A stretch of DNA of 64,000 nucleotides from Anaeromyxobacter dehalogenans 2CP-C (GCF_000013385.1 NC_007760.1:1427001-1491000), one strand, 5' to 3'; shown: positions 28,091 through 40,073, counted from the first letter of the stretch. Translations and numbers: made by a program. Notes: generated by a model not told the origin, from the letters alone.

Positions 28091-29317
28091 GTGAAGCCCC
28101 TCGATCCCCACGCCTACCTCTCCTCGCTCCAGCCGCTGGCCATGCGCTTCGGCCTGGAGCGCATGGAGCGCGCGCTCGACGCGCTCGGCCACCCCGAGCG
28201 CGGCTACCGCGTGCTGCACGTGGGCGGCACGAACGGCAAGGGCTCCACCTGCGCGATGGCCGCCGCGGCGCTGCGCCAGGCCGGGCTCCGCACCGGCCTC
28301 TACACCTCGCCGCACCTGGTCCGCTTCAACGAGCGCATCCAGGTGGACGGGGTGGAGATCTCCGACGCCGCGCTCGCCGCGAGGCTCGAGGCGGTGCGGC
28401 GCGCCTGCCCCTGGCACGAGGCGGGCGGGGAGGGCGACCGGCTCACGTACTTCGAGGTCGCCACGCTCGCCGGCCTGCTGCACCTCGCCGAGGAGCGGGT
28501 GGACGCCGCGGTGATCGAGGTCGGTTTGGGCGGCCGCTTCGACGCCACCAACGCCATCCACCCGGCGGTCACCGCCATCGCCCGCATCGGCCTCGACCAC
28601 ACCCAGCTCCTCGGCGACACCGTCGAGCGGGTGGCGTTCGAGAAGGCCGGCATCTTCAAGCCGGGCGTGCCGGCGGTGGTGCACGCGGCCCAGCCGGCCG
28701 GCGCGCTGGAGGTGCTGCGCGCCGAGGCGGCGCGGCGGGGCGCGCCGTTCGTGCTGGCGGGCGAGGCCTGGGACGGGCCGGTGGCGCTGCGCGGGCCGCA
28801 CCAGCGCGCGAACGCGGCGCTCGCCGCCGCGGCGCTGCGCGCGCTCGCCGGCGCGGGCGTGGCCGTGCCGGAGGACGCCATCGCGCGCGGCATCGCCGGG
28901 GCGCGCTGGCCGGGGCGGCTGGAGGAGCTGGGCGGCGTGCTGCTCGACGGCGCGCACAACCCGCAGGGCGCCGCGGCGCTCGCGGCCGCGCTGCCGGCGC
29001 TCCACCCGGGCCGGCCGGTGGAGCTCGTGTTCGGCGTGCTCGCCGACAAGGACCACGCCGGCATGCTGGCGGCGCTCGCGCCGGCGGTGCGCCGGCTGCA
29101 CCTCGTCACGCCGCCGAGCCCGCGGGCGCGCCCGGCCGCCGAGCTGCGCGCCCTGGCGGAGGCGCACGGCGTCGCCGCCGACGTGCACGGCGGGCTCGCC
29201 GAGGCGATCGCCTGCGCGCGGGCCGCGGCCGGCGAGGGCGGGGTGGTGGGCGTGGCGGGCTCGCTCTACCTGGTCGGCGAGGCCCGCGCGCTCCTCGGCG
29301 CTCCTGTGCCGGGGTAG
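28091..29317 (+). CDS. folC: Bifunctional folylpolyglutamate/dihydrofolate synthase
   Basis: 408 residues, normal FolC length. Adds glutamate to dihydropteroate and to folates. Mur-ligase-family motifs: VLHVGGTNGKGSTCAMAAAAL (P-loop), TSPHLVRFNERIQVDG, IEVGLGGRFDATNAI, GLDHTQLLGDT and LLDGAHNPQGAAALA. GTG start at 28091. It continues the accD unit. Confidence 0.96.
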   Translation: MKPLDPHAYLSSLQPLAMRFGLERMERALDALGHPERGYRVLHVGGTNGKGSTCAMAAAALRQAGLRTGLYTSPHLVRFNERIQVDGVEISDAALAARLEAVRRACPWHEAGGEGDRLTYFEVATLAGLLHLAEERVDAAVIEVGLGGRFDATNAIHPAVTAIARIGLDHTQLLGDTVERVAFEKAGIFKPGVPAVVHAAQPAGALEVLRAEAARRGAPFVLAGEAWDGPVALRGPHQRANAALAAAALRALAGAGVAVPEDAIARGIAGARWPGRLEELGGVLLDGAHNPQGAAALAAALPALHPGRPVELVFGVLADKDHAGMLAALAPAVRRLHLVTPPSPRARPAAELRALAEAHGVAADVHGGLAEAIACARAAAGEGGVVGVAGSLYLVGEARALLGAPVPG

Positions 29318-29406
29318 GTGGATATCGGACTGCAAATCCTGGGGAATTCTTCGGGGCGATGGGGCCGCGTGCTATCCTCCCGCCGACCTTTCCGCGGAGC
29401 CCCCTC

Positions 29407-30756
29407 ATGCGTCTTCGCCTCCTCCTCGCGATCGCCCTCGCCGCCGCGTCCGCCCCCCGAGCGCGGGCGGTGGACCTGAACGTCATCACCGGGGTGGAGG
29501 TGCGCGACGCGGGATCCTCGGTCGTGGTGGCGGTGAAGGGCTCGCGCAAGCCGAGCTTCACCACCTTCTCCATGGCCGACCCGCCGCGCTTCGTGATCGA
29601 CTTCTCCGAGTCGCGCTTCGAGGGCGTGCCGGAGGACCTCCGCGTCGGCGACGGCACCGTCAAGCTGGTGAAGAACCTCTCCTACGGCTCCGACGCGAGC
29701 TCGATCGCGCGCGTGATGGTGGCGTTCGAGGTGGAGGTGGCGCCGCCGGTGCTGGAGGAGTCGGGCGGCACGCTGCTGGTGAAGGTGGAGAAGCCGTCGG
29801 TGCCGGGCGCGGCGGTGGCGAAGGCCCCGGCGCCGGCCCCCGCGGCCGCGCCGGCCGCGGCGCCGAGCGTGGCGGAGGCCGTGGCCGCGGCGGTGGGGGG
29901 CGCCCCGGACGCCGGCGCGAAGGCGCAGGCCGAGGCGGACGCGAAGGCGCGCGCCGAGGCCGAGGCCCGGGCCGCGGAGCAGGCCGCCGCGGACGCGCGC
30001 GCCGCGCAGGAGGCGAGCGCACGCGCCGAGGCGGCCGCGAAGGCCCAGGCGGAGGCGGACGCGAGCGCGCGCGCCGAGGCGGAGGCCCGCGCGGCCGCGC
30101 AGGCCGAGGCGGCGAAGGCGCAGGCCGCCGTCGCGGCGGCGCCGGCCCCGGCGGAGCCCGCGGCCCCCGCGGTCGAGCCGGCCGTCACCGCGATCGCGCC
30201 GGTCGCACCGGCGCCCGAGCCGGAGCCGGTCGCAGCCGCCCTGGCACCGGAGGCCCCCGTGGCCGACGTGCCGGCGGCCGAGGCGCCGGTGCCGCGGCCC
30301 GAGGCCGCGCGCCCGGACGGCCTCGCGCCCGCGGCGCACGTCCGTGAGCTCGGCTTCAGGCAGCTCCCCGGCGCGTCGCGCGTGTACGTCCGCACGACGG
30401 TGCCGCCGCGCTTCACCATCCAGGACGTGGGCCCGGACGTCATCCGGGTCGAGCTGGAGAACACGCGCGCGGACCGGCGCAACGACCTGCGCTTCCTCGA
30501 CACGTCCTTCTTCAAGTCGGCCGTCGCCCTGGTCACCCCGTCGCGGCACGGCACGAGCTACGTCCTCGAGATCAAGCTGCGCGAGCGGGTCCCGTACCAG
30601 CAGCGCATCGAGGGCGACGCGCTGGCCATCGACTTCGAGCGCCCTGGCGCCGCCGCGTCCCCGTCGGCGCAGGCCGCCGGGGCGGACGCGCCGGGCGAGC
30701 CCGTGCCGGGGGCGGACGCCGCCACGGCCGAGACGGCCGCGGCGCCGGCGCAGTAG
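29407..30756 (+). CDS. AMIN-domain periplasmic protein with Ala/Glu-rich helical middle
   Basis: 449 residues from ATG 29407, after a signal peptide (MRLRLLLAIALAAASAPRARA). An N-terminal AMIN domain (about 22-130: LNVITGVEVRDAGSSVVVAV, PPRFVIDFSESRF, IARVMVAFE) is followed by a TolA-like Ala/Glu/Lys-rich helix (about 170-245), a Pro/Ala-rich linker and a second AMIN-like C-terminal domain (VRELGFRQL to VIRVELENT). AMIN domains bring periplasmic proteins to the cell wall or to pilus and secretion complexes (PilQ, AmiC). It is followed after 18 bp by lptD, so a role in the envelope or LPS export is plausible but not shown. Confidence 0.82.
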   Translation: MRLRLLLAIALAAASAPRARAVDLNVITGVEVRDAGSSVVVAVKGSRKPSFTTFSMADPPRFVIDFSESRFEGVPEDLRVGDGTVKLVKNLSYGSDASSIARVMVAFEVEVAPPVLEESGGTLLVKVEKPSVPGAAVAKAPAPAPAAAPAAAPSVAEAVAAAVGGAPDAGAKAQAEADAKARAEAEARAAEQAAADARAAQEASARAEAAAKAQAEADASARAEAEARAAAQAEAAKAQAAVAAAPAPAEPAAPAVEPAVTAIAPVAPAPEPEPVAAALAPEAPVADVPAAEAPVPRPEAARPDGLAPAAHVRELGFRQLPGASRVYVRTTVPPRFTIQDVGPDVIRVELENTRADRRNDLRFLDTSFFKSAVALVTPSRHGTSYVLEIKLRERVPYQQRIEGDALAIDFERPGAAASPSAQAAGADAPGEPVPGADAATAETAAAPAQ

Positions 30757-30774
30757 GCGCCAGGCCTCGCGCCC

Positions 30775-33225
30775 GTGATCGCGCTCGCTGCAGTCGCCGC
30801 GGCAGGGCTGCTCGCCCTGTCCGCCCCGCCGTCCACCCCTGCCACCCCCGAGGACCTGACCGTCGAGGCCGGCTCGGTCACGTACCGGGCCGACACCGGC
30901 CGGTACCAGCTCGAGGGCGGGGTGGTGCTGCGGCGCGGGCTGGTGACGCTGCGCGCCCGCAGCGCCTCGTACGATCCGTCCACCGGCGAGGTGGACGCGA
31001 TCGGCGAGGTCCTGCTCACCGACGCGACCCGGGCCGTGGCGGCCGACGGCCTGCGCGCGGTGATGGACGGCGGCTTCAAGGCCGAGCACGTGGTGGCCTT
31101 CCTCAAGGACGGGCCGGTGGCGATGGGCGACGCCACCGCCGTCGAGGACGCGCGCCGGCGGGGCCGCAACCGGGCCACGTTCACCGGCGCGACGCTGGAG
31201 GGCGAGCGCTCCGGCCACCTGCGCCTGGGCGACGCGCGCCTGACGCTGTGCGACTGCGGCGGCGGCGCGCCGTCGTGGGAGCTGCGCGCCCGGCGCGCCG
31301 AGGTCGAGCCGGGGCACCACGCCACGCTGTCCTGGCCGGTCCTGTACGTCACCCCGCGCTTCCTGTTCGTGAACCGCCCGGTGCCGGTGATGATCCTGCC
31401 GTGGCTGTTCCTCCCGCTCGGCGAGCGGCAGACCGGCCTCCTCTTCCCCACCGTGGCCTCCACCGGCGCGACCGGGTTCGGGGTCGCGCTGCCGGTCTTC
31501 GTGACGCTGGGCCGCAGCGCGGACGCGACGGTGACGCCCGAGTACCTGTTCGGCCGGGCGCGCGCCGACGTGGCCGCCGGGCAGCCGGCGGTGCGCGGCG
31601 CCGGGCTGCGGCTGGAGCTGCGCTGGGCGCCCGCCGAGGACGCCGCCGGGGAGCTCGAGCTGCACGGGATCGACGACCAGGACCGCGAGCCGGGCGGCGC
31701 GGGGGGCGGCCGGCTCGGGATCCTCGGCACGCACGGCCAGCGGCTGGGCGCGTCCGGCCGGCTGCGCGCCGACGTGGCGCTCGCGAGCGATCCGGTCTGG
31801 TTCCGCGACGCCACCGGCGACGTGCTGCTGCGCAGCGCCTACTACCGGCGCTCCGCGCTGCTCGCGTCCTTCGCCGGCGACGCGCTGGTGGTGGAGGGCG
31901 GCGCCGCGTACCACCAGCCGCTCACGCCGTCGGGCTGGTACCCGGACGCCACCGGCGCGCGCCCCGCGTACGGCACGTTCGGCGCCGACCTCCCCGCGTT
32001 CCACCGCTGGCCCGGCCTGGCGGCGACCCTGCTCCCGGAGGCGCTCGGGCCGTTCCAGGTGTCCGGCCGGCTCGGGCTGTCGCGCTACGCGACCGTGAAC
32101 GGCGACTCCGGCGCCACCTTCACGGCCGGCGACCCGGGCGCCGCCCGCGGGTTCGTCACCACCTCGCGCGAGGGCGTGAGCCGGCTCGACGCGCGCGCCG
32201 AGCTCTCGGCCCCGCTCCGGCTCGGGTCCGCGCTGACGGTGACGCCGTACGCCCGCGGCGCCGCGCTCGGCTACCGCTTCGACACCGGGCGCTCGCCGGC
32301 GGTGGTGGCCTGGGGCCTCGGCGGCGCGGCGCTGTCCTCGGAGGTCTCGCGCCGCTACGGCGCGGTGCTCCACCGGATCGTGCCGCGCCTCGAGCTGCGC
32401 GCGGGCACGCGGGCGTTCGGGTCGGAGGACGGGTCGCTGCCGCTGCGGGCGTACGACGCCTGGGACCGCGTCGGCGACGGCGTGCAGCGCGGGCCCGCGT
32501 CGGCCGCGCAGCCCGCGGGCCAGCCGGCCGGCTCGCTGACCGCGGCGTCCGACGGCGCCTTCCGCCAGCTCCGGGCCTCGGTGGAGAGCCGGCTCGACGG
32601 CCCCGGCGGCAGCCTGCGCCTCCAGCTCGGCCAGGACCTCGACCTGGTCCGCGGCGCCCCCGGGGAGACGTTCTTCTCGGCCGCGGCGCACCGCGGGCCC
32701 ATCACCGCCGACGTGTCCGGGCGCGTCCTCGCGTTCCAGGGGCGGGCGGTGCCCGCGCCCGAGCCGAGGTTCCCGTCCTGGCTCGACCACTTCACCGAGC
32801 TGCACGGGTCGATCACCGCCGCCGACCGGCGCGGCGACCTGGTGCGCGCCGGGCTGGTCGCGGTGGGGCCGGGCGCCTCCGGCCAGCTCATGGCCGGCGT
32901 GGACGCGCTGTTCGACCTCCGCCCCGCGGCGATCGACGCCTCGGCGCAGGGCTCTGCCGGCTTCCGGGGCGTGCTCGGCGGCGCCACGCTCGGCTACGAC
33001 GCCCTGTTCACGGTGCGTCCGATCGAGGTCGCGCGCTGCAGCGGCGCCGGGACCCGCCGCGTGGACGCCGGCCAGGTGCAGCAGCACGCCGGGAGCATCA
33101 CCTGGAACTCGCCGTGCCGCTGCTTCCTCGCGCGCCTCGTGGTGCGGGTGAACGACTGCGGCGAGACGTCGTACTCGGCCGCCGTCGATCTCTCCCGGGC
33201 GGGCGAGCGCGCCGCGGTGCGTTGA
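30775..33225 (+). CDS. lptD: LPS-assembly outer-membrane protein LptD
   Basis: 816 residues from a GTG. Signal peptide, an N-terminal OstA/LptA-like beta-jellyroll (about 25-120: VEAGSVTYRADTGRYQLEGGVVLRRGL), then a large outer-membrane barrel. The segment YVTPRFLFVNRPVPVMILPWLFLPLGERQTGLLFPT matches the LptD signature of Pro-rich plug-barrel junctions. Inserts LPS from LptA into the outer leaflet with LptE. Cys pairs occur near residue 157 (LCDCGG) and at the C-terminus (CRCF...NDCGE), consistent with the disulfides LptD needs. Transcribed with the AMIN protein. Confidence 0.87.
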   Translation: MIALAAVAAAGLLALSAPPSTPATPEDLTVEAGSVTYRADTGRYQLEGGVVLRRGLVTLRARSASYDPSTGEVDAIGEVLLTDATRAVAADGLRAVMDGGFKAEHVVAFLKDGPVAMGDATAVEDARRRGRNRATFTGATLEGERSGHLRLGDARLTLCDCGGGAPSWELRARRAEVEPGHHATLSWPVLYVTPRFLFVNRPVPVMILPWLFLPLGERQTGLLFPTVASTGATGFGVALPVFVTLGRSADATVTPEYLFGRARADVAAGQPAVRGAGLRLELRWAPAEDAAGELELHGIDDQDREPGGAGGGRLGILGTHGQRLGASGRLRADVALASDPVWFRDATGDVLLRSAYYRRSALLASFAGDALVVEGGAAYHQPLTPSGWYPDATGARPAYGTFGADLPAFHRWPGLAATLLPEALGPFQVSGRLGLSRYATVNGDSGATFTAGDPGAARGFVTTSREGVSRLDARAELSAPLRLGSALTVTPYARGAALGYRFDTGRSPAVVAWGLGGAALSSEVSRRYGAVLHRIVPRLELRAGTRAFGSEDGSLPLRAYDAWDRVGDGVQRGPASAAQPAGQPAGSLTAASDGAFRQLRASVESRLDGPGGSLRLQLGQDLDLVRGAPGETFFSAAAHRGPITADVSGRVLAFQGRAVPAPEPRFPSWLDHFTELHGSITAADRRGDLVRAGLVAVGPGASGQLMAGVDALFDLRPAAIDASAQGSAGFRGVLGGATLGYDALFTVRPIEVARCSGAGTRRVDAGQVQQHAGSITWNSPCRCFLARLVVRVNDCGETSYSAAVDLSRAGERAAVR

Positions 33226-33318
33226 GGTCCCCGGACCCGAGGGCCGGCCCGGCTTCACCCTGCGTGCGCGCCCGGGCGATCCCGGGAGGGTCAGTCGTCC
33301 CCGGCGCGGATTCGGCGG

Positions 33319-33348
33319 TTGCCGGACGGCCGCGATCGACCGAAGAAT
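33319..33348 (+). promoter_or_regulatory. Promoter of the TetR-family gene (leaderless configuration)
   Basis: TTGCCG, 18-nt spacer, AAGAAT, then 6 nt to GTG 33355. An upstream in-frame TTG at 33319 is the -35 box itself. Confidence 0.55.
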
Positions 33349-33354
33349 CAGCGG

Positions 33355-33999
33355 GTGAGCCGAGCGAGAACGCGTCCGGCGCCCTCCGCGGGCGCGGCCG
33401 GCCGAGCCGAGCCCGAGAAGCGCCGCGCCATCCTGCACGCCGCCGTCCGCGTGTTCGCGGAGCGCGGCTACCACGGCTGCCGCATCGCCGACGTGGCCCG
33501 CGCGGCCGAGGTCGCCTACGGCCTCGTCTACCACTACTTCCGGAACAAGGACGAGCTGCTGGAGAGCGTGTTCGCCGAGCAGTGGACCATCTTCATGAAC
33601 GCGCTCGCGGCCATCGACGCCGGCCCCGGGAGCGCGGAGGAGAAGCTCGCCGGGATCTTCTCGTTCGTGTTCGACGTGTACAAGACCGCGCCCGCCGCGG
33701 TGCGGGTGCTGATCCTGGAGGTCACGCGCACGCCCCAGGGCCTCCGCGCCGGCTCGACCCGCGAGACGTTCGAGAAGGCGGTGGAGCTGGTCGCCGGGGT
33801 GGTGCGCCAGGGGCAGGCGCGCGGCGAGCTGCGCGCCGGCGCGGACCCGCTCATCGCCGCGGCCGGGCTGCTCGGCGCGCTCGAGCTGGCGGTCTCGGCC
33901 ATGGTGGTCGGGATCGTGCCCGCCGGCAGCGAGGTCGAGATCGACCGCGTGAAGCAGCAGGCCGTGGACAACGTGCTCTCCGGGCTGCGGCGCCGATAG
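33355..33999 (+). CDS. TetR/AcrR-family transcriptional regulator
   Basis: 214 residues from GTG 33355. The N-terminal HTH is clear (about 22-70): KRRAILHAAVRVFAERGYHG, IADVARAAEVAYGLVYHYFRNKDELL. The C-terminal ligand domain (about 75-214) holds FSFVFDVYKTAPAAVRVLILE and ELAVSAMVVG; it resembles fatty-acid-responsive (FadR/FabR-like) TetR proteins but the ligand is not predictable. No obvious palindromic site was seen next to the gene. Lies between lptD and serA, transcribed with neither. Confidence 0.88.
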   Translation: MSRARTRPAPSAGAAGRAEPEKRRAILHAAVRVFAERGYHGCRIADVARAAEVAYGLVYHYFRNKDELLESVFAEQWTIFMNALAAIDAGPGSAEEKLAGIFSFVFDVYKTAPAAVRVLILEVTRTPQGLRAGSTRETFEKAVELVAGVVRQGQARGELRAGADPLIAAAGLLGALELAVSAMVVGIVPAGSEVEIDRVKQQAVDNVLSGLRRR

Positions 34000-34066
34000 C
34001 CCTCGAGGGCCTCGCTCCGGTCGTGTTTCCCGCCGGGGTCTCTCTCTTGATGGGGGTCAAGACGCG

Positions 34067-34095
34067 TTGACGCGCCCGCCGGCGGCCACTAGGTC
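34067..34095 (+). promoter_or_regulatory. Promoter of serA
   Basis: TTGACG, 17-nt spacer, TAGGTC. The leader of about 65 nt ends in a strong GGGAGGAG site before ATG 34167. Confidence 0.65.
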
Positions 34096-34166
34096 CCTCC
34101 TCCCCCGCAGCTCGACCGACAACGTGAACGCCCGCGTGCACCCCCAGCCCGGGCGGGAGGAGATAG

Positions 34167-35753
34167 ATGGCAGCCCGTGTCCTCGTGTCCGACGACCTTT
34201 CCCCGGAGGCCGTGGCCGTCCTGAAGCAGGCCGGCCTCGAGGTGGACGTGAAGGTCGGCCTCAAGCCCGACGCGCTCGAGGCCATCATCGGCGACTACGA
34301 CGCGCTGGCGGTCCGCAGCGCGACCAAGGTGACCGCGAAGCTGCTGGAGAAGGCCTCGCGGCTCCGCGTGATCGGGCGCGCCGGCGTGGGCGTGGACAAC
34401 GTGGACCTCGACGCCGCCACCCGCCGCGGCGTGGTGGTGATGAACACGCCGGGCGGCTCGTCGATCACGGTCGCCGAGCTGGCGCTGTCGATGATCCTGG
34501 CGCTCTCCCGCCACGTGCCGGCCGCCACCGCCAGCGTGAAGGCGGGCAAGTGGGAGAAGAAGCGGTTCCAGGGGCACGAGCTCGCCGGCAAGACGCTGGG
34601 CGTGGTCGGCATCGGCAACATCGGCTCGGTGCTGGTGGACCGCGCGCTCGCCATGAAGATGCGCGTCGTCGCCTACGACCCGTTCATCTCCGCCGAGGCC
34701 GCCGCCAAGCTGGGCGTCGAGCGCGTCGAGCTGGACGGGCTCTGGGCCCAGGCCGACGTCGTGTCGCTGCACGTCCCGCTCACCGAGCAGACCCGCAACC
34801 TGGTGGACGCGAAGGTGCTCGCCCGCATGAAGAAGGGCGCGCTGCTGGTGAACTGCGCCCGCGGCGGCATCGTGGACGAGCGGGCGCTCGCGGACGCGCT
34901 CGCGTCCGGGCACCTGGGCGGCGCGGCGCTGGACGTGTTCGAGCAGGAGCCGCCCCCGGCCGATCACCCGCTGTTCGGGCTGGACGGGTTCGTGGCCACG
35001 CCGCACATCGGCGCCTCCACCGAGGAGGCGCAGTCGGCGGTCGCGGTCGCGGTGGCCGAGCAGCTCGCCGCGTACCTGAACCACGGCGTGGTGAAGAACG
35101 CGGTGAACGTGCCGGGCCTGCCGCGGGAGATCCTGGACCAGCTCGCGCCGTTCCTCCCGCTCTGCGAGAAGCTCGGCTCGCTCGCGGCGCAGCTCGCGCC
35201 GCAGGGGCCGAGCGAGGTCACGGTGGAGGTCGCCGGCGAGCTGGCCGCCGTGCCCATCCGTCCGCTCGCCGCGCGCACGCTGGCGGGCTTCCTGCGCCAC
35301 CACCTCGAGACGCCGGTGAACGACGTGAGCGCCCCGGCCGTCGCGAAGGAGCGCGGGATCGCGGTGCGCGAGGTCCGCTCCGCCGAGCCGCACGACTACG
35401 CCAGCCTGGTCACCGTGACCGTGCGCGGGCAGGGCGCGGAGGCGCAGGTCGCGGGCACGGTGTACGGCAAGCGCGAGGCCCGCCTCGTGCGCGTGGACGG
35501 CTTCCGCCTGGAGGCGGTGCCGGAGGGCCACGTCATCCTGTGCGAGAACGACGACGCGCCCGGCGTGGTCGGCAACCTCGGCACCGCGCTCGGCGCGGCC
35601 GGCGTGAACATCGCGCGCATCTCGCTGTCGCGGCTCGACGACCACTCGCGCGCGTTCGCCTTCCTGAACGTGGACTCGGCGCCCGCCCCCGGGGTGCTGG
35701 AGCAGGTGCGCAGGCTGCCGCACGTCCGGGCGGTCCGGTCGATCCATCTGTAG
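34167..35753 (+). CDS. serA: D-3-phosphoglycerate dehydrogenase
   Basis: 528 residues, the long (type I) form with an ASB domain and a C-terminal ACT domain. First step of serine synthesis: 3-phosphoglycerate to phosphohydroxypyruvate. NAD-binding LGVVGIGNIGSVLVDRALAM (about 145-160), catalytic Arg in LVNCARGGIVDERAL, Glu in VFEQEPP, His in ATPHIGASTEEAQ. The ACT domain starts at HVILCENDDAPGVVGNLGTAL and binds serine for feedback inhibition. Serine feeds the glycine and cysteine genes elsewhere in this window. Confidence 0.97.
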   Translation: MAARVLVSDDLSPEAVAVLKQAGLEVDVKVGLKPDALEAIIGDYDALAVRSATKVTAKLLEKASRLRVIGRAGVGVDNVDLDAATRRGVVVMNTPGGSSITVAELALSMILALSRHVPAATASVKAGKWEKKRFQGHELAGKTLGVVGIGNIGSVLVDRALAMKMRVVAYDPFISAEAAAKLGVERVELDGLWAQADVVSLHVPLTEQTRNLVDAKVLARMKKGALLVNCARGGIVDERALADALASGHLGGAALDVFEQEPPPADHPLFGLDGFVATPHIGASTEEAQSAVAVAVAEQLAAYLNHGVVKNAVNVPGLPREILDQLAPFLPLCEKLGSLAAQLAPQGPSEVTVEVAGELAAVPIRPLAARTLAGFLRHHLETPVNDVSAPAVAKERGIAVREVRSAEPHDYASLVTVTVRGQGAEAQVAGTVYGKREARLVRVDGFRLEAVPEGHVILCENDDAPGVVGNLGTALGAAGVNIARISLSRLDDHSRAFAFLNVDSAPAPGVLEQVRRLPHVRAVRSIHL

Positions 35754-35781
35754 CCGCGCGCGCCTTCCCGGCTTCCGCCCG

Positions 35782-35815
35782 CCCGTCCCGGTCCCCATGT
35801 TCCGACCGGGGCGGG
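35782..35815 (+). terminator. Terminator after serA
   Basis: 11-bp stem CCCGTCCCGGT / ACCGGGGCGGG (one G-T pair), 12-nt loop, followed by TTCTT. 28 nt after the serA stop. Confidence 0.7.
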
Positions 35816-35839
35816 TTCTTCCCCGCCGGGAGGGGTGAC

Positions 35840-36574
35840 ATGGCTTCGACGGAGATCCAGGACCGACGCGAGGGGAGCCTTCCGCGCCTGTCCTGGGGAG
35901 CGGTGATCTCGGGCGTGCTGCTGGCGCTCGCGGTCCACGTGGTGATGGGGCTCCTGGGCGGCGCGATCGGCTTCGCCGCGCAGCCGGCGGACTCCGGCGC
36001 GCTGGGGGCGGGGGCGGCCATCTGGGCGCTCCTCACCCCGTTCGTCGCGACGCTGCTGGGCGCCTGGCTGGCGGTCCGCATGGCCGGCCGCGAGGACGCG
36101 GCGGGCGCGAACCTGCACGGCGTGATCGTGTGGTGCATCGGCCTGCTGGCGGGCGCGGTGTTCCTGGCGGGCACGCTCGCCACCGGCGCGATGGCGGCCG
36201 GGGCGTCGGCGAGCGGGAACGCGGGCGTGCTGCGGCAGATGGGGATCGACCGGACGCAGGTCGCGCCGCGGACCGAGCTGGCGGCGGATCAGGCGAGCAA
36301 GGCGGCCGCCGCGGCGGCGGGCGGAGGCGCGATGGCGGCGCTGTGCGGGCTGCTCGGCGCGTTCGCGGGCTCGGCCATCGCGCGGCGGCGGGGAGAGCGG
36401 CGCGGGCTGGGGTGGCGCATCGCGGTGCACCGCACCCACGACGTGGGCGCCGGCGCCGAGCACCCCGCCGGCCTGGGCGTGGGCAGCGCGTACGGCACGC
36501 GCGTCCCGCCCGCCGGCCGCGATCCGCGGACGGAGATCCCGGGCGCGCCGCCCGCCGATCCGTACCACCACTGA
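35840..36574 (+). CDS. Integral membrane protein of unknown function
   Basis: 244 residues with four or five hydrophobic segments (WGAVISGVLLALAVHVVMGLL, WALLTPFVATLLGAWLAV, IVWCIGLLAGAVFLAG, ALCGLLGAFAGSAIA) and a hydrophilic, Gly/Pro/His-ended C-terminal tail (ADPYHH). Similar in layout to small YrzE-like membrane proteins. GGAGGGG site before the ATG. No known family is certain. Confidence 0.7.
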   Translation: MASTEIQDRREGSLPRLSWGAVISGVLLALAVHVVMGLLGGAIGFAAQPADSGALGAGAAIWALLTPFVATLLGAWLAVRMAGREDAAGANLHGVIVWCIGLLAGAVFLAGTLATGAMAAGASASGNAGVLRQMGIDRTQVAPRTELAADQASKAAAAAAGGGAMAALCGLLGAFAGSAIARRRGERRGLGWRIAVHRTHDVGAGAEHPAGLGVGSAYGTRVPPAGRDPRTEIPGAPPADPYHH

Positions 36575-36617
36575 TCGCTTCGCAACCCGGGCGGGAGCGA
36601 ATAGAGTCGGGCGCGCG

Positions 36618-39099
<2,482 letters not shown>

Positions 39100-39149
39100 G
39101 CGCCGCCGCAGGCGGGCGCCCCGGCTCCGGCCGCGGGCGCCCGGCTCCG

Positions 39150-40073
39150 ATGCGCCGTCCCATCCTCCTCCTCCCGCTGGCCGTGCTCCTCGGCGGGCCG
39201 CCCGCGCGCGCCGCCGAGCCGTCGGCGCACGCGGCCGCGCTCGACGCGCAGGGCGCGGCCCGCCGCCGGCTGGGCGACGCCGCCGGCGCGCTCGAGGCCT
39301 ATCGCCAGGCGGTGCGCGCCGCGCCGGAGTGGGCCGAGCCGCGCGCGGCCCTGGGCGAGCTCCTCCTGGCGGGCGGCGCCGCCGCCGAGGCCGCCGAGGC
39401 GTTCGCGGTGGCGGCGCGGCTGTCACCGGAGCTGGCGCCGGCCTGGTGCGGGCTGTCGGCCGCCGCGCGGCGCGCGGGCGAGGCCGGCCGGGCGGCGGAG
39501 GCGGGGCGCCGCTGCACCGCGCTCCGCCCCGACGACGCCGGCGCGTGGCGCGCGCTCGCCGAGGCGCTGCGCGACGCCGGCGACCTCGCCGGCGCGGCCC
39601 GCGCGCGCGAGGCCGAGCTGCGGCTGCTGGAGGCCGGCGGCGCGCCGGCTTCCGACGTGGAGGCGGCCCGCGCTGCGCTCGCGGCGGCCCGGGCGGCCGC
39701 CGAGGCGCCGGGCGCCGGCGCGGGGCTGGAGCCGCCGCCGCCGAACGCCGGCGCGGTCGCGAAGCTCGCGCAGGGCGATCGCGCGTTCACGGCGGGTGAG
39801 TACCGCGCCGCGCTGTTCGCGTACCAGGACGCGGTCTACCTCGACCCGGGCAGCGCGCCGGCGCGGGTGAAGCTGGGCCGCGCGTACCTGGCGCTGCGCT
39901 ACCCGGAGCAGGCGCTCGCGCAGGCCGAGCAGGCGCTGGCCCTCGACCCGTCGAGCGCCGAGGCGCGCCGGCTCGCGGTCGAGGCCGGCGGCGCGCCGCC
40001 GGCCGCGGTGCCCGTGTCCGCTCCACCCGCGGCGGATCCTGCGCCGGCGGGCGCCCCCACGACCCGGCCCTGA
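39150..40073 (+). CDS. Periplasmic TPR protein
   Basis: 307 residues. Signal peptide (LLLPLAVLLGGPPARA) and two TPR clusters: about 25-155 (LGDAAGALEAYRQAVRAAPEW) and about 205-275 (AGEYRAALFAYQDAVYLDPGS, RYPEQALAQAEQALALDPSS), with an Ala/Pro-rich linker and tail. A scaffold for protein-protein contacts in the periplasm; partners unknown. No membrane segment after the signal. Confidence 0.8.
   Translation: MRRPILLLPLAVLLGGPPARAAEPSAHAAALDAQGAARRRLGDAAGALEAYRQAVRAAPEWAEPRAALGELLLAGGAAAEAAEAFAVAARLSPELAPAWCGLSAAARRAGEAGRAAEAGRRCTALRPDDAGAWRALAEALRDAGDLAGAARAREAELRLLEAGGAPASDVEAARAALAAARAAAEAPGAGAGLEPPPPNAGAVAKLAQGDRAFTAGEYRAALFAYQDAVYLDPGSAPARVKLGRAYLALRYPEQALAQAEQALALDPSSAEARRLAVEAGGAPPAAVPVSAPPAADPAPAGAPTTRP

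Noticed and set aside
29920-30130. A DNA-level tandem repeat in the AMIN gene
   Set aside because: The repetition reflects Ala/Glu/Lys-rich helical codons (gcg gag gcc), without exact unit copies; it is protein low complexity.
33319-33354. TTG start for the TetR gene at 33319
   Set aside because: The TTG forms the -35 hexamer of a promoter whose -10 lies 6 nt before the GTG at 33355; the added 12 residues do not resemble TetR N-termini.
29266-33534. A 1422-codon open frame antisense to the AMIN-protein and lptD genes
   Set aside because: It is Arg/Gly/His/Val-rich with no domain pattern. Such frames arise opposite real genes when third positions are almost always G or C.
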